A DNA stretch of 42,400 nt from Hymenobacter cheonanensis (GTDB lineage Bacteria > Bacteroidota > Bacteroidia > Cytophagales > Hymenobacteraceae), in the NCBI RefSeq assembly GCF_030581075.1, contig NZ_JAUQSW010000017.1:1-42400 (forward strand), written 5' to 3'. Of the stretch, positions 22,950 to 30,271 are shown in pieces (the first letter of the stretch is position 1; the number at the start of each line of letters is the position of its first letter). The notes below the pieces were generated by a model. It saw only the letters and a list, made by a program, of their open reading frames with translations. It made no database searches and was not told the origin of the DNA. The translations under genes and the position numbers were made by a program.

Positions 22950-23777
22950 CTATAGCTTGATTTGCAGCACAGTAGCCTTGTATGCCTTGCCCGTAACGGG
23001 CGATACCTTGCGCAGGCCGGCCAGCCAATCCTGCACGTCGGCCTCGCGGGCGTTCATCTCCTTGTCGGTCAAGAATTTGCGGCCATCGAGCAAGGCGGGG
23101 AAATTGGCCAGAATGTGCTGCTGGCTGCTGGCGGTGCTGGCCATGCGCCCCAGCTGGTCCTTCATCTTCGGCCCAAAGCGGTAGCTGTACACCACGGCCT
23201 TGTTCCAGTCGCGCCAGGTTTGGCGGGCCAGCAGGGTTTGCTCGGCAAACAGGGGCCCGGCCTGGCCGGCGTGCGCCTGGCTGGTAAGAAACTCGGTTTG
23301 GGTTTCGGCCGCCCAAAAGCGGCGGCACAGCCCCTTAAACTGGCGCAACTCCTGGGGCTTCTGCTTTTCGGCGGCCGGAATGCCGGCTACCTGCTCGGCC
23401 ACCAGCTTATCCACATCGAAGTTGGGAATGGCCCGCGCTTCCACGGTTTCGAGTTTCAGCGAATCGGGCGAGAGCCGGGCCGGGCGGGCGGCGGCCAGCG
23501 GCTGGGCAGCCGGCCGGCTAGCCCAGAAGTACGCCCCGCCCGCGCCAGCCAGCCCCAGCAGGCCCGCCGCCAGCAGCAGCCCGCGCCGGCTAGGGGCAGC
23601 CTCTTCGGCCAGGTCATCGTAGGGGAGGGCCGGGGGCGGTGCGGGGGCTAGCCCCCGGCGGCGCAGCTCTTGCCCGGCGGCGGCCACGAGGTCGGGGTGG
23701 TAGTAGCCGGGATTAGCGACAAAAAATTGCAGCTCCGCGTCGGTTTTGGCGCGCAGCACATCGGTGGCAGTGGGCAT
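22950..23777 (-). CDS. Single-pass membrane protein sharing the N-terminal module of the rhomboid protease
   Basis: The product is 275 aa. Residues 12-43 (TDAEL through ELRRRGL) align without gaps to residues 17-48 of the adjacent rhomboid. A Pro/acidic linker leads to a Gly/Ala-rich transmembrane helix (66-85, RRGLLLAAGLLGLAGAGGAYFWA). The remaining 190 residues are helical, contain F-KGLCRRFWAAETQTEFL and end in VTGKAYKATVLQIKL. With the basic RR before the helix, the module should be cytoplasmic and the C-terminal part outside. The function is unknown. The gene is 139 bases upstream of the rhomboid on the same strand. The frame is open 72 codons further upstream, but only the ATG at 23777 starts the module correctly. 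Confidence 0.72.
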   Translation of the reverse strand: MPTATDVLRAKTDAELQFFVANPGYYHPDLVAAAGQELRRRGLAPAPPPALPYDDLAEEAAPSRRGLLLAAGLLGLAGAGGAYFWASRPAAQPLAAARPARLSPDSLKLETVEARAIPNFDVDKLVAEQVAGIPAAEKQKPQELRQFKGLCRRFWAAETQTEFLTSQAHAGQAGPLFAEQTLLARQTWRDWNKAVVYSYRFGPKMKDQLGRMASTASSQQHILANFPALLDGRKFLTDKEMNAREADVQDWLAGLRKVSPVTGKAYKATVLQIKL

Positions 23778-23901
23778 GGTAAGGGCAAAAAGGGGGCTGG
23801 CAACGCTTGGGCCAGTAAGTTGGGCATAAATCTTCAGATACCCAATACTAACCAGCGCCGCCCGGCTGCGTACAGCAGCTACATCCTTTTCCACTCGACC
23901 C

Positions 23902-24213
23902 ATGCCTACCACCCGCCCCGAAAAAGACCAGGCCACGCAGCCCATCCAGTCGGATGAGTACCAGCCCACCGGCCGCCAGGAAGCACCCACCAACCCCGAG
24001 GCCCTCTACGGCGGCAATGCCGACGACAACTCGGGCAGCGGCGGCAACGCCCGCCCCAGCGCCAATGCCCAGGATAAAAAAGCCGCGGAACTCGAAACCG
24101 ATGCCGATGGCAACGCCCAAACCGACGAAGAGAACGACGGCGGCATCAGCGGCCCCGGCGCCAGCGGCGGCACGGGCGTGAGCGGCTCCAGCATGGGCCA
24201 GGTAAACCTCTGA
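23902..24213 (+). CDS. Disordered acidic 103-aa protein (first of a pair)
   Basis: The product is 103 aa, rich in Gly, Ala, Asn, Asp, Glu, Ser and Pro, without Cys, Trp or Phe and without any hydrophobic core. It has no signal peptide. The features visible are MPTTRPEKDQATQPIQSDEYQ, a single YGGNADDN turn, a DKKAAELETDADGNAQTDEEND stretch and a Gly/Ser tail. This composition resembles hydrophilins and other stress-related disordered proteins, but no named family was recognised. The next gene encodes a protein of exactly the same length and similar character. Codon use matches the neighbours. It is divergent from the membrane-protein gene at 23777. Confidence 0.7.
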   Translation: MPTTRPEKDQATQPIQSDEYQPTGRQEAPTNPEALYGGNADDNSGSGGNARPSANAQDKKAAELETDADGNAQTDEENDGGISGPGASGGTGVSGSSMGQVNL

Positions 24214-24305
24214 GTTTAGCAGAAGGCGTTTAGTGGGGAGTATTTCGCCTTTTAAACGCCGGCCGCTAGCTTCTTTTTCTTCATTTTAAATTATTCAGTA
24301 ATAGT

Positions 24306-24617
24306 ATGGTAACTCCCAACCCCGCCCCCGATTCCGGCCGCCCGTCGGAAATTGAAGAAGGCAAAACCCCCAGCACCGCCGGCCCCATCACCAACCCTGA
24401 TGCCGACCCGGACCCCAACGCCAGCGGCAACCCCGAAACCGTGACGCAGGAAGACCTGGCCAAGAGCGATGGCGCTGGCATCCGGGGCGATTATGGCGAC
24501 GCCGAGCAAACCAACGGCCTCGAAGGTGGCGACGAAAACGCCACCGATGCCAGCCCCGACCGCGCCGACCAGAACCCCACCAACGCCGCCCAGGCCAACG
24601 GCGGGGTCGAGAAGTAA
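24306..24617 (+). CDS. Disordered acidic 103-aa protein (second of a pair)
   Basis: The product is 103 aa, lacking Cys, Trp, Phe, Met (except the start) and His. Pro, Asp, Asn, Gly, Ala, Glu and Thr dominate. Repeated short acidic phrases (NPDADPDPNASGNPE, GGDENATDASPDRADQNP) give it a strongly negative charge. It follows the first 103-aa gene by 92 bases that contain a GGCGTTTA/TAAACGCC hairpin and an AT-rich stretch, so it may have its own promoter. The equal length and similar composition suggest an old duplication or a shared role, although the sequences do not align well. A 20-bp hairpin terminator follows. Confidence 0.7.
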   Translation: MVTPNPAPDSGRPSEIEEGKTPSTAGPITNPDADPDPNASGNPETVTQEDLAKSDGAGIRGDYGDAEQTNGLEGGDENATDASPDRADQNPTNAAQANGGVEK

Positions 24618-24650
24618 GCGCCGCCAGGATAGCCAGCTCTCACGCAAAAG

Positions 24651-24697
24651 CAACGAAGCGCCGCCAGCCTGAACAATAGGCTGGCGGCGCTTCGTTG
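24651..24697. terminator. Strong hairpin between convergent genes
   Basis: A perfect 20-bp stem (24651-24670 with 24678-24697) closes a 7-base loop. No long T tract follows on either strand, but the stability and the position between convergent genes support a bidirectional terminator. Confidence 0.75.
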
Positions 24698-24733
24698 TGT
24701 AGGCAAGGTAGAAGGACAGTAGGGCAGGGGGTT

Positions 24734-26137
24734 CTAAGCAATTGACATACAAGAGTCTGCCACTGGCTCGAAGCTGGCGCAGTACGCCTGCATCTGCGCG
24801 GCGCAGGTGGCTAGCCAGGCGCTGGCGGCGCGGGTAGCCGGCGTGTCGGCCCCAATAGCAAATACGCCGCACTGGCCATCCGGCAGCTGCTGCAGCGCCA
24901 GGTAAGCGAGCGAGCCGCGCAGCAGGGAGGTGGGCGGCAGCCCGTGGCGCGGCACCAGCTCGTAGAGGCGCGCCAGCAGGCGCAGGTCGTATTCGCGCAC
25001 GGCCTGGATGAGCAGCATATCGAGCAGGCAGCTGGCCTTATCGGCCGGGGGCACGGCGGCGGCCTGCACCACAGGCAGCAGAAAGGTGTTGGCCGCGAAG
25101 ATTTCGGCGGCCAGCTGTTGCAGCTCGTGCCCGGCGCTGCCGGGCAGGGCGGGCGGCCCCGGCGCGATGGGCAACTCGTAGGGGAAACCGCTTTCGCACA
25201 GCGCCGTGCACAGCAGCGCGCCCACGTAGTAAGTGTGGTAGGTGTGCAAAAATTGGTAGGCGGCCCGCTCGGGGCCAGCTAGGGTGGCAAAGTGCGCGGG
25301 CTCGAAGCTGGGGGCCACCAACTGGCCCAGCCGCTGCCAGCTCGTAAAAAAATAATCGAGCCCTAGCCGCGCGTACGGCCCCCACTGCTGGTCGAGCTGC
25401 CAGGCGCACAGCAGCAGTTCGCCCAGCAGGTCGAGGTCGCCGGCCAGCAGGTTCCAGGCAATGGTTTCCTCCAGCAATTGCCGCAGGCGGGGCTGGTCGA
25501 TGGCCGCCGGCAGCGGGTGGCGGCCGAAGTCGGTGAGGTAAAATACGGTGTGCGTGATGGCGTAGCCATCGGTGCGGGTGAGGTAAAACGGGCTGGTGGG
25601 CGCGCTCAGAATAGAGCCGTAGGCCACGGCCTCGAACGAAATAGCGAACGCCTCTTCGTCGTAGCCGTGCAGCAGCCACATGGCATCGAGGTCGCGAAAC
25701 GGAATGCGCTCGGCGGCCTGGTGCAAGCGGGCGTGCACGGCCCGGCGCACCACAAAATCGAAGTAGGCATCGGGCCGCCCGGCCGCCGTGAGGGCCAGGT
25801 GCGCAATGCCATACACGATGACGTACTGCGGGTTGCGCATTATTTTTTGGAGGTACGCCACCTTGCGGGCCAGCGGCTCGATGCTAGCGGCCAGAGCCTG
25901 GGCTTTGGCCACCAGCGCGGGGTCGGGGCCGCCGGCGCGCGGCGCAATGAGGCAGAGCAGCGCCGTTTCGGTCACCACCTTATCAAGCCACTCAATGCCA
26001 TTGCCGCAGGGCTCCTGCCAATAGGGTTGCAGCTGGGTAAGCTGCGCGCTGTGCCGCAGGGCAAAGTCGAGCGCCTCGTGCAGGCGCTGGCGGGCTAGCC
26101 CGCCGGGCGGCGGCTGGGGTAGGGTAGAAGGCGGCAT
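24734..26137 (-). CDS. 467-aa predominantly helical protein of unknown function in the peptide/methyltransferase cluster
   Basis: The product is 467 aa, soluble, Leu/Ala-rich and probably all-alpha, with repeated hydrophobic helices (for example LLEETIAWNLLAGDLDLLGELLLCAWQL and LLDMLLIQAVREYDLRLLARLYELV). Aromatic and charged residues cluster between residues about 150 and 215 (RDLDAMWLLHGYDEEAF, YAITHTVFYLTDFGRHPLP). The THTVFYLTDFG segment recalls DUF6895-type proteins and alpha/alpha-toroid folds, but I cannot confirm a family. It starts 3 bases after the methyltransferase stop, so translation is probably coupled. It is the last gene of the cluster, and a hairpin follows. Confidence 0.72.
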   Translation of the reverse strand: MPPSTLPQPPPGGLARQRLHEALDFALRHSAQLTQLQPYWQEPCGNGIEWLDKVVTETALLCLIAPRAGGPDPALVAKAQALAASIEPLARKVAYLQKIMRNPQYVIVYGIAHLALTAAGRPDAYFDFVVRRAVHARLHQAAERIPFRDLDAMWLLHGYDEEAFAISFEAVAYGSILSAPTSPFYLTRTDGYAITHTVFYLTDFGRHPLPAAIDQPRLRQLLEETIAWNLLAGDLDLLGELLLCAWQLDQQWGPYARLGLDYFFTSWQRLGQLVAPSFEPAHFATLAGPERAAYQFLHTYHTYYVGALLCTALCESGFPYELPIAPGPPALPGSAGHELQQLAAEIFAANTFLLPVVQAAAVPPADKASCLLDMLLIQAVREYDLRLLARLYELVPRHGLPPTSLLRGSLAYLALQQLPDGQCGVFAIGADTPATRAASAWLATCAAQMQAYCASFEPVADSCMSIA

Positions 26138-26140
26138 AGG

Positions 26141-27070
26141 CTAAGAAGGCTGAAGCTGCTGCACGGCCGGCGCGCTTGCCTCGTGGGCCGCCAGCTGGGC
26201 ATAAAACGTGGTGAAATCCTGCGCCTGCACGCTGTGCACAAGCACTTCGCCGGCCGGCTGGGGCAGGGCCAACTCGACCACCGCGCTGGGGTGGTAGCCC
26301 AGCAGCAGCGTGTGCGCCGGCCCTAGCGCCCGCCCATTGCTGGCCAGGCTGATGGTGGCCACGCTGGGCGGTACCGGCCGGGCTAGCTGCGTAGTATCGA
26401 CGATGATATCGAGCAGCAGCGTTTGGCCCACGGCCACCACGGGCTGGCCCAGGTGCACCGCTACGCAGCCGCGCAGTGCCTCGGGTACCTGCATGTGCAC
26501 GCTCAGCTTGCCGGGCGCAAAAAAAGTGGCCGCCCGGCTCAGCAGGGCGTAGCCGGGCGCCGGGGCCAGCGCCACCGAAGCAGCCGCATCCCAGCGCATT
26601 TGCGTGCTGCACTGCGGAAACTCGTATTCATAGGCCGGCAGCGAGCCGTGCGGGTGCGCCTGCGTGATGGGCAGCGGGTAGCACGGGTACAGTGCGCTGA
26701 GCAGCGTGCCTTGGTAGCGGCGCACGGCCAGGTGCACGGCCAGCGCCTGGTGCAGCGCCCCGCCCACGTAGGCAAAAACGAAATCGGCCGCCGGCACCAC
26801 ATCCAGCACGTAGCGCAGGTCGGCTTCGTGCACCGTGGCGTTGGGCAGGCCAGCTGTGGCAATGGTGGCGCGCAGCCCGGCGCTGAGCGTGGGCGACAGC
26901 TCCAGGCCGTGGCACTGCACGGCGGGGCAGGCGCGGGCCGTGGCCAGCAGCAGCTCGCCGCTGCCGCAGCCGGCATCCACAAAAAACTGTCGCCCCGTTT
27001 GCCGCAGCCGGGTGGCGAGCAGCGCGGCCACGTCATCGGGCGTGGGCAAATTGGGCGACAGTTGCGTCAT
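26141..27070 (-). CDS. Class I SAM-dependent methyltransferase with a C-terminal beta-rich extension
   Basis: The product is 309 aa. The N-terminal Rossmann domain has motif I VDAGCGSGELLL (from residue 31), an acidic motif II position in CHGLELSPTLSAGL and a motif-IV-like segment ADFVFAYVGGALHQAL. Residues from about 195 onward form a separate beta-rich part (LSVHMQVPEALRGCVAVHLGQPVVAVG through VELALPQPAGEVLVHS), unusual for small-molecule methyltransferases and a possible substrate-recognition domain. The methyl acceptor is unknown. It lies 19 bases downstream of the 86-aa peptide gene and 3 bases upstream of the helical-protein gene. That position makes the peptide a candidate substrate, an inference from gene order only. 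Confidence 0.82.
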   Translation of the reverse strand: MTQLSPNLPTPDDVAALLATRLRQTGRQFFVDAGCGSGELLLATARACPAVQCHGLELSPTLSAGLRATIATAGLPNATVHEADLRYVLDVVPAADFVFAYVGGALHQALAVHLAVRRYQGTLLSALYPCYPLPITQAHPHGSLPAYEYEFPQCSTQMRWDAAASVALAPAPGYALLSRAATFFAPGKLSVHMQVPEALRGCVAVHLGQPVVAVGQTLLLDIIVDTTQLARPVPPSVATISLASNGRALGPAHTLLLGYHPSAVVELALPQPAGEVLVHSVQAQDFTTFYAQLAAHEASAPAVQQLQPS

Positions 27071-27089
27071 GGCGCGGGCCAGGCTCCAG

Positions 27090-27350
27090 CTAATGTTGAC
27101 CGCCGATATTCTGCTTGCCCAATCTTTCGAGCTGGCTCATATCGGCCGGCTTGCCCTTGGTTACCACCACGTAGCCCGACCAGGCCACCACCGAGTCCAT
27201 CACGTCGCCGCCGTGGCCTTTGTTGATGGTCCCGACGCCCTGGGCGGCCTTCAGCAAGTCGCCCACCGAGGTGTTCAGGTTGATAACTTTATTGTCGTGC
27301 AACTCCTGCGCGAGCTTCCGCACATCGGTAATCCCTTCTGAGTTTGGCAT
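27090..27350 (-). CDS. 86-aa peptide, candidate substrate or signal of the adjacent methyltransferase cluster
   Basis: The product is 86 aa without a signal peptide or cysteine. An N-terminal helix-forming half (GITDVRKLAQELHDNKVINLNTSVGDLLKAAQGVG) is followed by a Gly-rich turn (NKGHGGD), a hydrophobic strand (DSVVAWSGYVVVTKG) and a polar C-terminus (QNIGGQH). A leader-like helix followed by a short core is the shape of many ribosomal peptide precursors, but typical leader-cleavage motifs and modifiable Cys are missing. It could equally be a small folded protein. The ATG at 27350 was chosen because the longer frame starts in an unrelated AT-rich leader. It lies 78 bases after the regulator stop and 19 bases before the methyltransferase. 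Confidence 0.65.
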   Translation of the reverse strand: MPNSEGITDVRKLAQELHDNKVINLNTSVGDLLKAAQGVGTINKGHGGDVMDSVVAWSGYVVVTKGKPADMSQLERLGKQNIGGQH

Positions 27351-27428
27351 GGTGGTAAAGGGGTAAAGGTGAGCCACAAAGCACGCCAATAGCCCTGGCC
27401 TCAGGCATCAGTAGCAACACTGAAATTC

Positions 27429-28052
27429 TCAGCACACCCAGCCTTCGCGCACGGCCCGCACCGCCAGCCCCACCGAGGTGTGCGTGCCGGCCTTGTGCAG
27501 CAGCGTGCGGCGGTGGCTTTCCACGGTGCGCACGCTCACGCACAGCCGGTTGGCAATCTCCTGGTTGCAGCAGTCGGCCACCACCAGGTGCAGCACCTCC
27601 AGCTCGCGCGCGCTGAATGTGCTGCCAGCCGCCGTAGCCAGCGGCGCCGGCTCGGGGCTGGCCTCCACCACCGGGTCGAGCCAGGGCGCCACGGCTTGCA
27701 CCAGCTCGGGCAGCGGCACGTGGTGCGGCAGCAGCAGCCGGGTATTGGGCCAGGGCAAGGGCGCCGCCGCCAATTGCTTCGAGCGCAAATTATTCAGCAG
27801 CAGCACCATGCGTTGGCTGGGCCGCCGCCGGTGCAGCTGCGCCAGCAGCGCGGGCAGCGCCCGCCCCGGCAGCGCCTCATCCAGCACCAGCAGGTCGAAG
27901 GGCCGGCGCGCCACCTGCTCGGCCACCTGGCTCGCGGCCGCCGTAACGGTAAACAGCAGCCGGGGCCACCGCTCGCGCAGCAGCGTGACCAGGCCGTGCC
28001 GGAGCAGCGTGGGCCGGCTAGCCACCAAAATGGTGGCAACGGGGTGTTTCAT
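27429..28052 (-). CDS. NarL/FixJ-type LuxR-family regulator with a degenerate receiver
   Basis: The product is 207 aa. The C-terminal HTH is clear: FSARELEVLHLVVADCCNQEIANRLCVSVRTVESHRRTLLHK. The receiver keeps an Asp at D58 (LLVLDEALPG) but lacks the acidic pair (VASRPTLL replaces the usual V-x-D-D-H) and the invariant Lys (LLPHHVPLP replaces the L-x-K block). It should therefore not be phosphorylated normally and probably signals by ligand or dimer state. It is the first gene of the minus-strand cluster. A palindrome about 93-119 bases upstream of its start (28145-28171) is a candidate binding site. No histidine kinase gene is nearby. Confidence 0.85.
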   Translation of the reverse strand: MKHPVATILVASRPTLLRHGLVTLLRERWPRLLFTVTAAASQVAEQVARRPFDLLVLDEALPGRALPALLAQLHRRRPSQRMVLLLNNLRSKQLAAAPLPWPNTRLLLPHHVPLPELVQAVAPWLDPVVEASPEPAPLATAAGSTFSARELEVLHLVVADCCNQEIANRLCVSVRTVESHRRTLLHKAGTHTSVGLAVRAVREGWVC

Positions 28053-28144
28053 AGCGGGTAAGAATAGGGTGAGAGAACAGGGGGCCGCCGCCCGGCTGCC
28101 GGGTTTTTTCTACACCGTTCAGCTACCGGGGTGGCGGGTAAATG

Positions 28145-28171
28145 TAGGATTTCTTAGTATTTTAAATCCTA
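28145..28171. promoter_or_regulatory. AT-rich dyad upstream of the LuxR-type regulator (candidate operator)
   Basis: A perfect 8-bp inverted repeat (28145-28152 with 28164-28171) with an 11-base spacer lies in a locally AT-rich stretch between the divergent regulator and glycosidase genes. The symmetry suits a dimeric LuxR-type HTH, and autoregulation is likely if it is bound. The spacer length equals that of the dyad at 2362-2390, but the arm sequences differ. Confidence 0.4.
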
Positions 28172-28310
28172 ATAAGTTGCTGAATACTAGCCAAACGCCA
28201 GGCCACTGCCAGCTTAGCGTATCGGAATGAACACTTGATGAGCCCGGGCTGGCCGCAGCCCCGGCACCCCGGGCCCGGCTGCGCGCAAACCCCGGCCCTG
28301 ACCGTACTTT

Positions 28311-30137
28311 GTGCCCGTGTTGAGTCTTTGGTTTTCCTGCCCCCGCCGCGTTTTCTGTTATCTCCTTTGCCTGCTGCCGCTTGTGTTGCGCGCGCAGGTG
28401 CCACCTTCGCTAGGGGCTATTGCCGGCGAGGAAGACCTGCGCCCCGCCCCCCCCAAGCGCGAGCTGCGCGGCTTTTGGGTGGCCACGGTGGCCAATATCG
28501 ACTGGCCCAACCAGCGCGGCGAGGCACCCGAGCACTACCGCCGCGAGTACCGCCGCCTGCTCGACGCTGGCCAGCGCGCGGGCCTCAATGCCGTGTTTGT
28601 GCAAATCAGGCCCGCGTCGGACGCCTTCTACAAGTCTGATTTAGAGCCCTGGAGCAAGTACCTCACCGGCCGCCAGGGCAAGGCCCCCGGCGAGGGCGAC
28701 GACCCGCTGCCCTTCCTCATCGCGGAGGCCCACCGGCGCAATATGGAGTTTCACGCCTGGTTTAACCCCTACCGGGCCACCATGGACACTGTGACGCGCG
28801 CGCTAGCCCCGCTGCACCCCTACAAGCGCCACCCCGACTGGTTTATCAAGTACGCCAGCCAGTACCTCTATAACCCCGGCCTGCCCGATGTGCGCAACCA
28901 CATCAAGCGCGTAATTATGGACGTGGTGCGGCGCTACGATATTGATGGCGTGCACTTTGATGATTACTTTTATCCCTACCCCGAGCCGGGCCAGGTATTT
29001 CACGACGAGCAGGCGTTCCAAAACCAAAACCCTGATAACCTGGCCCTGGCCGACTGGCGCCGCCAGAACGTGAATAGCCTCATTCATGACCTGCACGACA
29101 GTATTCAGTCGGCCAAGCGCTGGGTGAAATTTGGCATCTCGCCCTTCGGCGTGTGGATGAACAAGAGCGCTGACCCCAACGGCTCGGACACCCGCGCCGG
29201 CCAGCCCAGCTACTCCAACCTCTACGCCGACTCGCGCCTCTGGCTAAAGGAGGGCTGGGTCGATTACATTCTGCCGCAGCTGTACTGGAGCACCAAATTC
29301 CGGCTCGTGCCCTACGCTACGCTGCTGGAGTGGTGGACGCGCAACCACTTCGACCGCCACCTCTACATTGGCCACGGCACCTACCGCATGCTCGAAAGCA
29401 CGCGCTCGGACACGGCCTGGCGCAACCCGCACGAGCTGCCCCGCCAGCTGCGCCTCAACCGCGACTACCCCGCTGATGTGCAGGGTAGCGTGTTTTTTTC
29501 GGCTAAATCGGTGGCTACCAACCCGCTGCACACCACCGACTCGCTGCGCCAGGACCTCTACCGTGCCCCGGCCCTGGTGCCCGTGATGCCCTGGCTCGAT
29601 AGCCTGGCCCCGCGCCCGGTGCGCACCCTGGCCCTCACCCGCCGGGGCCACACCGCCACCCTCACCTGGCAGCCCGACCTGGTGCCCGCCGCCGACGGCG
29701 ACCTGGCCGCCTACTACGTGCTCTACCGCTTCGAGCGCGGCCAGGTGATGGGCCCCAACGACCCGCGCCGCATCCTCACCATCGTCCGGCCCGGGGGGCT
29801 AGCCCAGCCCGCCGCCTATGCCGACACGGCCGCCACGCCCGGCGTGGCCTACGCCTACTACCTCACGGCCGTCGACCGCCTGCACAACGAGAGCCTGCCC
29901 GTGCGCATCTTCACCGAAGGCAAGCTGCCCGTTGAAACCCTGGCCGCCGCGCCGCCCGCCCAGGCCCCGCCGGTAGCTGCCCGCCCGGCGCCCCGCCCGC
30001 AGCCGCCGGTGGCCGCCGCGCCGCGCCCGCAGGTGCCGCCCCGCCCGGCGCCGAGCGTCAGCGAAGCCACGAAGGTTAAAGTCAAGGAAAAGCCCCGGCG
30101 GCGCGGCTTTTTCGCCAGGCTTTTTGGGCTGAGGTAA
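28311..30137 (+). CDS. Secreted family-10-like glycoside hydrolase (GHL10/YngK type) with a C-terminal FN3-like domain
   Basis: The product is about 608 aa. A signal peptide (VFCYLLCLLPLVLRAQV) is followed by the GHL10 domain: ELRGFWVATVANIDWPNQ, LNAVFVQIRPASDAFYKS, FHAWFNPYRAT, DIDGVHFDDYFYPYPEP and WVDYILPQLYWS. These blocks match the YngK/DUF187 family, thought to act on glycan or peptidoglycan. Residues from about 430 form a fibronectin-III-like domain, then a Pro/Ala-rich linker and a basic tail (KVKVKEKPRRRGFFARLFGLR). The start is uncertain: GTG 28311, GTG 28317 or TTG 28320. A TACTTTG -7-like string overlaps GTG 28311, which favours one of the later starts. It is a single gene. Confidence 0.85.
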   Translation: MPVLSLWFSCPRRVFCYLLCLLPLVLRAQVPPSLGAIAGEEDLRPAPPKRELRGFWVATVANIDWPNQRGEAPEHYRREYRRLLDAGQRAGLNAVFVQIRPASDAFYKSDLEPWSKYLTGRQGKAPGEGDDPLPFLIAEAHRRNMEFHAWFNPYRATMDTVTRALAPLHPYKRHPDWFIKYASQYLYNPGLPDVRNHIKRVIMDVVRRYDIDGVHFDDYFYPYPEPGQVFHDEQAFQNQNPDNLALADWRRQNVNSLIHDLHDSIQSAKRWVKFGISPFGVWMNKSADPNGSDTRAGQPSYSNLYADSRLWLKEGWVDYILPQLYWSTKFRLVPYATLLEWWTRNHFDRHLYIGHGTYRMLESTRSDTAWRNPHELPRQLRLNRDYPADVQGSVFFSAKSVATNPLHTTDSLRQDLYRAPALVPVMPWLDSLAPRPVRTLALTRRGHTATLTWQPDLVPAADGDLAAYYVLYRFERGQVMGPNDPRRILTIVRPGGLAQPAAYADTAATPGVAYAYYLTAVDRLHNESLPVRIFTEGKLPVETLAAAPPAQAPPVAARPAPRPQPPVAAAPRPQVPPRPAPSVSEATKVKVKEKPRRRGFFARLFGLR

Positions 30138-30164
30138 GCTGGCCGGGAAATAGGATAAAACGCC

Positions 30165-30256
30165 CGTCGTGCTGAGCTTGCCGAAGCATCTTGCCCGTGC
30201 CGCTAGGGTCATTACGCCTGCGGCAGACAAAACGCTGCGGCAAGCTCAGCATGACG
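30165..30256. repeat. REP-like palindrome, family 2 (GTCATGCTGAGCTTGCCG type)
   Basis: Arms of 23 bases (30165-30187 and 30234-30256) are inverted copies with two mismatches and carry CTGAGCTTGCCG. A nested TGCCGC/GCGGCA pair forms an inner stem. It lies between the glycosidase and NagX-like genes. It differs from the family-1 palindrome at 20735-20813, so at least two REP families coexist. Confidence 0.75.
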
Positions 30257-30271
30257 TTGCTTTTATAGTAT

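Noticed and set aside
26423..27226. 267-aa plus-strand ORF opposite the methyltransferase
   Set aside because: Overlaps methyltransferase motif I on the other strand; product is Arg/Gln/Gly-rich.
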